Source: Candidatus Hydrogenedentota bacterium
GTDB taxonomy: Bacteria > Hydrogenedentota > Hydrogenedentia > Hydrogenedentales > SLHB01
DNA length: 26,250 bases
Assembly: GCA_035416745.1 (NCBI GenBank)
Contig: DAOLNV010000022.1
Span: 30,400-56,649, forward strand
Direction of reading: 5' to 3'
The notes under the pieces were generated by a model. The model searched no databases, was not told where the DNA came from, and saw nothing but the letters and a program-made list of their open reading frames with translations. Shown here one piece after another: positions 15,722-22,314 of this stretch (position 1 is the stretch's first letter; every line of letters begins with the position of its first letter). The translations under genes and the position numbers were made by a program.

Positions 15722-16939
15722 ATGCACGCGCACCTGTTTGCGATCTCGATGGCATGCCTGGCCGCGGCGGCGCAGACGGATACCCTCATGTACAAGGGAG
15801 AGCTTATCTTTCCGTTGGAGGATTGGCACAACCACGGCTCCTGTATCGTGGAATGTCCAAATGGCGACCTGTTGGCATGCTGGTTCCATGGTTCCGGCGA
15901 ACGGCAGTCTGACGACGTGCTGATCCGGGGCGCCCGCAAACCTAAGGGCGCGGAGGCCTGGTCTGAGCCGTTCCTGATGGCGGACACGCCCGATTTCCCC
16001 GATACCAACTGCTGCATGATCATCGATCGGCAGGAACGGTTGTGGCTGTTGTGGCCCACAATTCTGGCCAATACATGGGAAAGCGCCCTGATGAAGTACA
16101 AAATCTCGTCCAATTACATGCAGCAGGAGGGCCCGCCCGAGTGGGATATGATGTATGTCCTGCATCCGAAGCCGGGCGACAATTTCCAGGAAGTGGTCAC
16201 GCGGAAAACCGACGAGTATCTGGCTTCCATCCAGATTCCCGAGGAGATGGCAAAGGAGGTCGAAACCTGGAAACAGCGCAACATCGAGCAAGCCGGCGAC
16301 AAGTTGACCAGCCGGCTGGGCTGGTTCACACGCGCACATCCCTGCATTCTCGACGATGGCCGGATGCTCGTGGGCCTTTACTCGGACGGTTTCTCGTTTT
16401 CGCTGGTGGCGATCACGGACAACTGGGGCGACACATGGTCGTTCAGCGAGCCGATCGTGGGCGGCGGCAACATTCAGCCCAGTTTTGCACGCCGCAAAGA
16501 CGGCACCCTCGTGACCTTCATGCGCGACAACGGGCCCCCTCCCAAGCGCATTCTGGTTTCTGAGTCCCAGGACCGTGGCGAAACGTGGAGCGTCGTGCAG
16601 GATCACCCCACTCTCAGCAATCCGGGCGCAGGACTCGAGATCATGGGGATGCGCGATGGTGACTGGGTCCTGATTTACAACGACGTGCCGCAAGGACGCC
16701 ACAGCCTCGCGGTGTCTTTGTCGGACGACGAGGGCAAGACCTGGAAATGGACCCGCCATCTGGAACTGGTTGACAAGAACAAGGGCAGCTTCCACTACCC
16801 CTCGATTGTCGAAGCCAGCGACGGGAGTCTGCACTGCACGTACAGCTACTTCATCGAGGGCGGCGGTGACAAGAGAAGCAGATCCATCAAGTACGCGACG
16901 TTCAATAAGGCGTGGATCAAGCAAGGCGACCCACAGTAA
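15722..16939 (+). CDS. Secreted sialidase-like BNR/Asp-box protein
   Basis: This is a 405-residue six-bladed beta-propeller candidate of the sialidase superfamily (BNR_2 type). It has a short signal peptide, MHAHLFAISMACLAAAAQT. Three Asp boxes are clear: TDNWGDTW (about residue 231), SQDRGETW (about 283) and SDDEGKTW (about 334). The opening block, with ECPNGDLLACWFHGSGE, is typical of the exo-sialidase-like family abundant in Planctomycetota and Lentisphaerota. Those proteins are not proven sialidases; the fold is also used by other glycan-acting or glycan-binding proteins. The start is fixed by AAGGAG 6-7 nt upstream of the ATG at 15722; the frame is open back to 15026 only because that DNA is GC-rich repeat. 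It is divergent from the oxidoreductase across the repeat island. Confidence 0.87.
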   Translation: MHAHLFAISMACLAAAAQTDTLMYKGELIFPLEDWHNHGSCIVECPNGDLLACWFHGSGERQSDDVLIRGARKPKGAEAWSEPFLMADTPDFPDTNCCMIIDRQERLWLLWPTILANTWESALMKYKISSNYMQQEGPPEWDMMYVLHPKPGDNFQEVVTRKTDEYLASIQIPEEMAKEVETWKQRNIEQAGDKLTSRLGWFTRAHPCILDDGRMLVGLYSDGFSFSLVAITDNWGDTWSFSEPIVGGGNIQPSFARRKDGTLVTFMRDNGPPPKRILVSESQDRGETWSVVQDHPTLSNPGAGLEIMGMRDGDWVLIYNDVPQGRHSLAVSLSDDEGKTWKWTRHLELVDKNKGSFHYPSIVEASDGSLHCTYSYFIEGGGDKRSRSIKYATFNKAWIKQGDPQ

Positions 16940-16940
16940 G

Positions 16941-16954
16941 GGCCAGGATTGGCC
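16941..16954 (+). terminator. Small hairpin just after the sialidase-like stop
   Basis: GGCCA-GGAT-TGGCC forms a perfect 5-bp stem starting two nt after the stop codon. There is no T-tract, so it may act in mRNA 3'-end protection rather than termination. Confidence 0.25.
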
Positions 16955-16965
16955 GGCAATACACA

Positions 16966-17184
16966 ATGGCAGTCGAAACGCGTTCCATAGAGAAGGCTGA
17001 TGCGCCGCGCCGCATCCGCACAGTGACCGCCCGTGGGTTAATCCTCAATCCAGGTCTCGTGGGTCTGAAATTCCCTGGCGGCGTGATGGCGGCAAGGCAG
17101 GCCATCATTGACGTACTGTCTCACACCGGCCCGTTCGAAGCATCCTGTTGGCGGGATGCAAGCGCGTGGGAATCGGCCAAGTGA
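16966..17184 (+). CDS. Possible small ORF of 72 residues overlapping the next gene by GTGA
   Basis: The frame begins MAVETRSIEK and ends in a TGA that shares four bases with the GTG start of the lipoprotein gene (GTGA, 17181-17184). That geometry is typical of coupled genes. Against it, no ribosome site precedes the ATG, there is no recognised family, and the frame could be chance in GC-rich DNA. If it is not real, 16940-17180 is an ordinary 240-nt leader. Confidence 0.2.
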   Translation: MAVETRSIEKADAPRRIRTVTARGLILNPGLVGLKFPGGVMAARQAIIDVLSHTGPFEASCWRDASAWESAK

Positions 17185-17993
17185 GACGCCCGCGATTCGC
17201 TCTGCTGCTTCTTGTCTCGCTTGCCGCCTGTCAATCGACGAGCCCGCCGTTCGATGTTCGCCCCGGCGCGGCACATGACCATGAGTGCACTATCGCGACG
17301 TGGAACGTTTACGGTTATCCGGAAACGGACGCAGACCGGCGCGCATGGTTCTCGACGCGCCTGGCCGAACTGGACCCTGAGGTCCTGTGCGTGCAGGAGA
17401 TCGCCAACCAGAAACGGGTCGATGCGTTCCTTGCCACCGAGGCGGGTTTTGTGGCAGCGGCATTCACGGATTCGCAGGACGGGCAGGACAACGCCATCTT
17501 CGCCAAGGCCGGGGTTGCCTTGATTGACCTGCCCGACCCGGAAGGGTTCCAGCATCCCGCCCAGGCTGCCTATGTTTCCTGCAATGGGTTAGACCTGGTG
17601 ATCATCACCATTCATTTGTCGTGGTCGGACAAGGACAGGCGCGAGGCGGAAAAACAGTTGTTGGGAGAGGTGGTGGCTCAATACATGGCCATCGACCCCG
17701 ATGTCATGGTGGCCGGGGATTTCAACACGACGGAGAAAGACATCGAAGACCTCGCGTCCGCCATCGGCATGGTGGTAATGCTCCCCGAAGACCAAAAGGG
17801 TGTCGGCACCACGGATGGAGGCAATCGAAACGACCATTTTCTCATTTCCCGCGATTTGGCGGAAGAAGAAGCCGTTTCCTGCCGCATTGAGACTTTTGAC
17901 GGTCATGATCACACCCTCGTTTTCCGCGTCTCTGACCATCTGCCGGTATTGGCACGATTTCGCACCAGCGAAGCTTTTCGTGACCGTAACTGA
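17181..17993 (+). CDS. Endonuclease/exonuclease/phosphatase-fold lipoprotein
   Basis: This is a 270-residue lipoprotein with the EEP (DNase I / exonuclease III-like) fold. The N-terminus MRRPRFALLLLVSLAAC is a lipobox signal with lipidated Cys17, so it is anchored in the envelope. Active-site blocks are all present: ATWNVYGY, VLCVQEI (metal-binding Glu), GDFNTT (Asp and Asn), NRNDHFLIS and the final SDHLPV (Asp-His). Members act on DNA, phosphoinositides or sphingolipids; the substrate here cannot be told. The GTG at 17181 is chosen because it gives a clean lipoprotein signal; a TTG at 17148 and a GTG at 17166 are alternatives and none has a strong ribosome site. A leading small ORF overlaps its start. 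Confidence 0.85.
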   Translation: MRRPRFALLLLVSLAACQSTSPPFDVRPGAAHDHECTIATWNVYGYPETDADRRAWFSTRLAELDPEVLCVQEIANQKRVDAFLATEAGFVAAAFTDSQDGQDNAIFAKAGVALIDLPDPEGFQHPAQAAYVSCNGLDLVIITIHLSWSDKDRREAEKQLLGEVVAQYMAIDPDVMVAGDFNTTEKDIEDLASAIGMVVMLPEDQKGVGTTDGGNRNDHFLISRDLAEEEAVSCRIETFDGHDHTLVFRVSDHLPVLARFRTSEAFRDRN

Positions 17994-18058
17994 GGACGTC
18001 TGACGGCCGGAGGCAACGTATCCGTGTTCCAGACAACGCCGCGCCACGTGCCGGGGTT

Positions 18059-18087
18059 TTGACAAGTACGGCCTCTTAAACTAGACT
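18059..18087 (+). promoter_or_regulatory. Strong sigma70-type promoter before the acyl-CoA dehydrogenase
   Basis: A perfect TTGACA (18059-18064) is followed after exactly 17 bp by TAGACT (18082-18087, 4 of 6). Transcription would start near 18094, leaving a leader of about 64 nt. It is the best -35/-10 pair in the window. Confidence 0.65.
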
Positions 18088-18157
18088 GAACCGTGGGCGG
18101 GTTTCACTAGTGCAAGAACCCGCGGGCCGCGGCATAACGAGGGTTCGGAGGCACATG

Positions 18158-20110
18158 ATGGCGATGAGTCACGATTCCGAGAGAGAAAGGGCTATGGCAC
18201 TCGCGGAAGATTCCCGCGAGGCCGAATGGGCCCATCCGAGCTTTGTCGCCGAGTTGTTCCGCGGGGTGTTTCGCTGGGATCTGCTCCATCCCTTCCCCGA
18301 GCAGAGCGCGGAAGACAAGCGCATCGGCGATGCGTACATCAACAAGATCCGGGAAGTTCTCGAACAATACATTGACCCCTCGGAGGTGGACCGGTCAGGC
18401 GACCTCCCGAAAGAAGCCCTGCTCGCCCTGGCGGACGCGGGAGCGTTCGGACTCAAAATCCCGAAGGAATACGGCGGCCTGGGCATGTCTCAGACCAACT
18501 ACAACCGCATCATGGCGTTCATCGCCAGTTACTGCAACTCGACGGCCGTATGCCTCTCGGCGCATCAGAGCATCGGGGTGCCGGAGCCGCTGAAATGGTT
18601 CGGAACCCCGGAGCAGAAGAAGAAATACTTTCCCCGTCTGGCCAAGGGCGCGGTCTCCGCATTCGCCTTGACCGAGCCGCAGGTGGGCTCCGACCCGGCC
18701 AAGATTCGCACCACTGCCGAGCTGTCCGAAGACGGAACCTACTACACCCTCAACGGTGAAAAACTCTGGTGCACCAACGGGCCCTACGCCGAGATCTTGA
18801 TCGTCATGGCGCTGACCGCGCCTAAGATCGTCGAAGGCAGGGAGAAACCGCAAGTCACCGCGTTTATTGTCGAAACATCGGAACCGGGTTTCGAAGTTGT
18901 CAGTCGCTGCGCCTTCATGGGCATCCGCGGCATCGCGAACGGCTTCCTTCGCTTCAACAACATGGAGGTTCCCGCCGAAAACATCCTCGGAAAACCCGGT
19001 CAAGGGCTGAAAATCGCTCTGACCACCCTTAATACCGGACGCCTGACCATGCCGGCCGCATCCGCGGCCGCCGGCAAAGTCTGCATGCATTTCGCGCAGA
19101 ACTGGGTCAACGAACGCGTACAGTGGGGCGCCCCCATCGGCAAACACCAGCCTGTCAGCAAGATGCTCGCCGAAATGACTGCCGACACCTTCGCCATGGA
19201 CAGCATAAACGCCCTGGCCTGCGCCATGGTGGATCAGGGCGGCGTCGACGTGCGGCTCGAAGCTGCCATGGCCAAGTATTACTGCAGCGAGACGGCATGG
19301 CGCATTCTCGACGACTTCGTGCAGGTCCGCGGCGGACGCGGCTACGAAACGGCCGAATCGCTTGGCGCGCGCGGCGAAGAACCCATCCCCGCCGAGCGCA
19401 TGTTTCGCGATGCCCGCATTTCGCGCATTATCGAGGGGACCAGCGAAATCATGCGGCTCTTCATTGCCCGAGAGGCCATGGACACGCATGTCAGGCGCCT
19501 TATGCCTATCATGACGGGCAAGGGGCCCAAGGGCAAACTGATATGGGAGGCCTTGACGTTCTACGCCAAATGGTATCCCAAAGTGTTGTTGCCCACCTCC
19601 GTTTCGCTCAACGTGCGGCATCTTTCGCCCAAGAACCAGGACCATGTGATATTTGTAGCGCGAACCTGCAAAAAGCTCGCGCGAACCTTGTTTCACACCA
19701 TGGCGAAATACCGGCAAAAGCTGGAACGCGAACAGCTTGTTCTACAGGCCCTGGTCGACATCGGCACGGACCTGTTTGCCATGGCCGCATTGCTGTCGCG
19801 GACCGAACACGAGCTCAAGGCCCGAACGGACGACGAGCAGTTGCAGGATATGGCCGACCTGTTCTGTATGAATGCGCGCAAGCGTATCAACGACAACTTC
19901 AAGAACTTGAAGCGCACGCAAGGCAAAGCCATCTACAAAGTCGCCAAAGCCTTCATGGAAGGCAAGTATCGTTGGATGCTCGACGGCGTCTACTCCAATT
20001 TCCCGCCTGCGAGCAGGCCTGCGCGCATAACCCTGCCCGCCGAGCCGGAGAAGGCGGAGCAACCCGAACTCGAGCCCCAACAGCAGGAATCTCCCCCGTC
20101 GGAAAAGTAG
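18158..20110 (+). CDS. VLCAD-like acyl-CoA dehydrogenase with long C-terminal extension
   Basis: This FAD enzyme oxidises acyl-CoA to the 2,3-enoyl-CoA, the first step of fatty acid beta-oxidation. It is 650 residues, longer than the usual 380-400 because of a helical C-terminal domain of about 200 residues, as in VLCAD/ACAD9-type enzymes. Seen are the N-terminal helical domain (DAGAFGLKIPKEYGGLGMS), the middle beta domain with FALTEPQVGSDPAKI and LNGEKLWCTNG, and the C-terminal helical domain with VRGGRGY. The likely catalytic base is E426 in RIIEGTSEIMRLF. The tail is rich in Pro, Glu and Gln. The start is set by GGAGG six nt before the ATG at 18158; nearby ATGs at 18155 and 18164 are possible. 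No electron-transfer flavoprotein or other beta-oxidation gene is adjacent, so it seems to be a single-gene unit with its own promoter. Confidence 0.92.
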   Translation: MAMSHDSERERAMALAEDSREAEWAHPSFVAELFRGVFRWDLLHPFPEQSAEDKRIGDAYINKIREVLEQYIDPSEVDRSGDLPKEALLALADAGAFGLKIPKEYGGLGMSQTNYNRIMAFIASYCNSTAVCLSAHQSIGVPEPLKWFGTPEQKKKYFPRLAKGAVSAFALTEPQVGSDPAKIRTTAELSEDGTYYTLNGEKLWCTNGPYAEILIVMALTAPKIVEGREKPQVTAFIVETSEPGFEVVSRCAFMGIRGIANGFLRFNNMEVPAENILGKPGQGLKIALTTLNTGRLTMPAASAAAGKVCMHFAQNWVNERVQWGAPIGKHQPVSKMLAEMTADTFAMDSINALACAMVDQGGVDVRLEAAMAKYYCSETAWRILDDFVQVRGGRGYETAESLGARGEEPIPAERMFRDARISRIIEGTSEIMRLFIAREAMDTHVRRLMPIMTGKGPKGKLIWEALTFYAKWYPKVLLPTSVSLNVRHLSPKNQDHVIFVARTCKKLARTLFHTMAKYRQKLEREQLVLQALVDIGTDLFAMAALLSRTEHELKARTDDEQLQDMADLFCMNARKRINDNFKNLKRTQGKAIYKVAKAFMEGKYRWMLDGVYSNFPPASRPARITLPAEPEKAEQPELEPQQQESPPSEK

Positions 20111-20206
20111 GCTCTGCCTTCCCAAACCCCAAGGAATGCGCGGAGCCGCACCACCCCGCAGGGCGCCTCCGCTTTGACGCGTCCAGGACGTGAGGAGAGG
20201 GTCTCC

Positions 20207-20764
20207 ATGAACGTTCGAAAAAAGACGGCGGTGCGCGCGGCAGCTAATAATGTCATACCGCTGATCGCACTTCTGTTGCTCGGCCTTTGGCTTCTCAAAC
20301 CCGCGTGGCGGTCATCTGCCGATCGAAACCGCCCCGACAGCACGCGCAGCCAAACCACGACTACCGCGCCGCATCCTGAAGACGGGCAGGGCCGGCCGCC
20401 CCGTAGCGACGCTTCGACTAGTGCCCAAGCCGCGGACAATGCCCTCAAGACTGCTTTCGACAACCAGCAAAGCGGCGTTCAAGTTCAGGCGGAGGGGGTC
20501 GTGACGAGGATATTGTCCGACGATCTGGACGGTTCACGGCATCAGAGATTCATTCTGCGCCTCCGAACCGGCCAGACGGTGTTGATCAGTCATAACATAG
20601 ATGTGGCGCCCCGAATAGAGGATCTCAAGACCGGGGATAGAGTGGAGTTCTATGGTCAATATGAGTGGAACGCCAAAGGCGGCACGGTTCACTGGACCCA
20701 CCATGATCCCGATGGTTCTCACATGGGCGGATGGCTAAAACATCGCAGCAGAATGTACCAATAG
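20207..20764 (+). CDS. DUF3465 family protein with N-terminal membrane anchor
   Basis: This is a 185-residue protein with one N-terminal hydrophobic helix (about residues 15-31, VIPLIALLLLGLWLL), a low-complexity Ser/Thr/Pro/Gln linker, and a C-terminal DUF3465 domain. The domain is recognisable by GVVTRILSDDLDGSRHQRFILRL, QTVLISHNIDVAPR, GDRVEFYGQYEWNAKGG and VHWTHHDPDG. That domain is an OB-fold-like small beta barrel of unknown function, often exported. A GAGGAG/AGGG run upstream supports the ATG at 20207. It lies 96 nt after the acyl-CoA dehydrogenase and may be read from the same promoter, but a functional link is not evident. Confidence 0.82.
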   Translation: MNVRKKTAVRAAANNVIPLIALLLLGLWLLKPAWRSSADRNRPDSTRSQTTTTAPHPEDGQGRPPRSDASTSAQAADNALKTAFDNQQSGVQVQAEGVVTRILSDDLDGSRHQRFILRLRTGQTVLISHNIDVAPRIEDLKTGDRVEFYGQYEWNAKGGTVHWTHHDPDGSHMGGWLKHRSRMYQ

Positions 20765-20838
20765 CCACGCAAGACATCCGCGGCACACCCCCCGCCTATC
20801 CCCAGTATTTGCGCGCCCGTGAGGCCCCCCTCCCCCGC

Positions 20839-20867
20839 TTGCGTAACTCCGGCCGGAATTGGATAAT
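20839..20867 (+). promoter_or_regulatory. Candidate promoter of the amidohydrolase-radical SAM pair
   Basis: TTGCGT (20839-20844, 3 of 6) and GATAAT (20862-20867, 5 of 6) are 17 bp apart. A start near 20874 gives a leader of about 82 nt, which contains the hairpin at 20904-20922. Confidence 0.4.
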
Positions 20868-20903
20868 GGCGCAGCGCAGCGAGTGGATAGCTTCTCTATG
20901 GCG

Positions 20904-20922
20904 GCGGCAGCGCGCCTGCCGC
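20904..20922 (+). promoter_or_regulatory. Leader hairpin upstream of the amidohydrolase
   Basis: GCGGCAG-CGCGC-CTGCCGC is a perfect 7-bp GC-rich stem with a 5-nt loop. It ends 20 nt before the GGGAG ribosome site of the amidohydrolase. No T-tract follows, so it is more likely a leader structure or a repeat than a terminator. Confidence 0.4.
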
Positions 20923-20955
20923 TGACGAACGCGGAACAAGACGGGAGTGACCAGG

Positions 20956-22302
20956 ATGGCCGAGCCAGCCGATACCGCCCAGATGATTGCCGAACTAGTC
21001 GCGACCACGCCATTCGTGGATACGCACGAGCACCTCATGGAGGAAGCCCGGCGCCTTGAAGCAAGGGCCGACCCCGAAGGCAAGAAAGGCCCGATTTCCG
21101 ATATCGGCATCCTTTTCTCGCATTATTCCGACTCAGACCTGGTCGTCGCCGGCATGCTTCCGGACGACTTGCAGAAGGTCCGGACGGCCACGATGCCTCC
21201 CAAGGAGAAGTTCCGCCTGCTTGCGCCTCACTACGCGGCCGCGCGTCATACCGGGTACCTGCGCAACGTCCGCGAATCCCTGCGGCTTCTGTATGGTGAG
21301 GACGACTTGACCGAAGCCAACTGCGAGAGCATTTCCGAAAAGATCGCGGACGGCGTCAAACCCGGGTTCTACAAACACATCCTGCAGGACGTCGCAAACA
21401 TCGAATACTGCCAGGTCAACAACCTGGAAGTCCCCGTCTTTTGCGAGACCGAAATGCCTGAACTTCTTGCCCAGGACATCAGTACCGTTCCGCTGTGTAC
21501 GGGCCTCGATATTGTGCAGGTCGAGCGTCTTGCGGACCGCGAAGCCTATTCGCTCAAGGATTGGCGCGAGATCATCGATTGGTGTTTTGCGACTTTCGGG
21601 CCTCGCGCCATCGCAACCAAGAATCAGTGCGCCTATGGACGTGCCCTGGATTTCGCCCAAGTCTCCGAGGAAGACGCCGCGCCGCTCTTCGAACGCCTGC
21701 TGACCAAGGGCGCTGATGACCTGTCGCGCGAGGAACGAAAAGCCGTCGAGGACCATCTCTTTCATTACTGCATCGACAAGGCCGCCGAATACGGCCTGCC
21801 TGTGAAACTGCACACCGGCTATTACGCAGGGCACGGCGGCATGCCGCTCAACCGGGTTCGCACCAACGCCGGCGATTTGTGTCCGGTTATGCGAGCCCAC
21901 ATGAATGCCAAGTTTGTGCTGTTCCATATCGACTACCCATACCAGGACGAGGCCATTGCCCTTGCGAAACATTATCCAAACGCGTACGTCGACATGTGCT
22001 GGGCGTGGATCGTGAGTCCCCATGCCTCGATCCGGTTCCTGAAGGAGTATCTCATGGCCGCGCCCGCAAACAAGCTGTTCACGTTCGGCGGCGACTACAG
22101 GCCCGTCGAAATGGTGCCGGGCCACGCCGCCATAGCCCGCCAGGGCCTCGCGCAGGGTATCACGGAACTTGTGCGCGAAAAGTGGCTTGATATCGATGAT
22201 GCGCCCGGGCTCATCGACCAAATCATGCGAGGCAACGCCCATGCCATCTATGACCACACAGACACGCTGAACCACTGGCGAACTCAGAAAAAGACTGCTT
22301 AG
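20956..22302 (+). CDS. Amidohydrolase-superfamily protein (uronate isomerase-like/amidohydrolase 2 type)
   Basis: This is a 448-residue metal-dependent TIM-barrel hydrolase or isomerase candidate, cytosolic with no signal peptide. Metal-site residues appear complete for a mononuclear member: H24 and H26 in VDTHEH, H286 in VKLHTGY, H324 in FHIDYPY and D380 in FGGDYRP. The arrangement and length resemble uronate isomerase relatives and amidohydrolase 2 proteins; the specific reaction cannot be assigned. The ATG at 20956 has GGGAG eight nt upstream; the GTG at 20947 overlaps that site and is less likely. The next gene starts 12 nt after its stop, so the two are almost certainly co-transcribed. 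Confidence 0.82.
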   Translation: MAEPADTAQMIAELVATTPFVDTHEHLMEEARRLEARADPEGKKGPISDIGILFSHYSDSDLVVAGMLPDDLQKVRTATMPPKEKFRLLAPHYAAARHTGYLRNVRESLRLLYGEDDLTEANCESISEKIADGVKPGFYKHILQDVANIEYCQVNNLEVPVFCETEMPELLAQDISTVPLCTGLDIVQVERLADREAYSLKDWREIIDWCFATFGPRAIATKNQCAYGRALDFAQVSEEDAAPLFERLLTKGADDLSREERKAVEDHLFHYCIDKAAEYGLPVKLHTGYYAGHGGMPLNRVRTNAGDLCPVMRAHMNAKFVLFHIDYPYQDEAIALAKHYPNAYVDMCWAWIVSPHASIRFLKEYLMAAPANKLFTFGGDYRPVEMVPGHAAIARQGLAQGITELVREKWLDIDDAPGLIDQIMRGNAHAIYDHTDTLNHWRTQKKTA

Positions 22303-22314
22303 GAACGGGACTGC

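Noticed and set aside
15692..16966. Minus-strand frame antisense to the sialidase-like gene
   Set aside because: The plus strand has a signal peptide, Asp boxes and a strong ribosome site; the antisense frame has none.
18395..19717. Long minus-strand reading frame of 440 codons inside the acyl-CoA dehydrogenase
   Set aside because: It is antisense to a gene with clear family motifs and has no recognisable domain or ribosome site. High third-position GC creates long open antisense frames.
20142..20176. GCGGAG/CTCCGC inverted words after the acyl-CoA dehydrogenase as a terminator
   Set aside because: The stem is only six pairs with a long loop and no T-run.
21133..22275. Minus-strand frame of 380 codons inside the amidohydrolase
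   Set aside because: It is a shadow frame; the plus-strand product carries the metal-binding residues.
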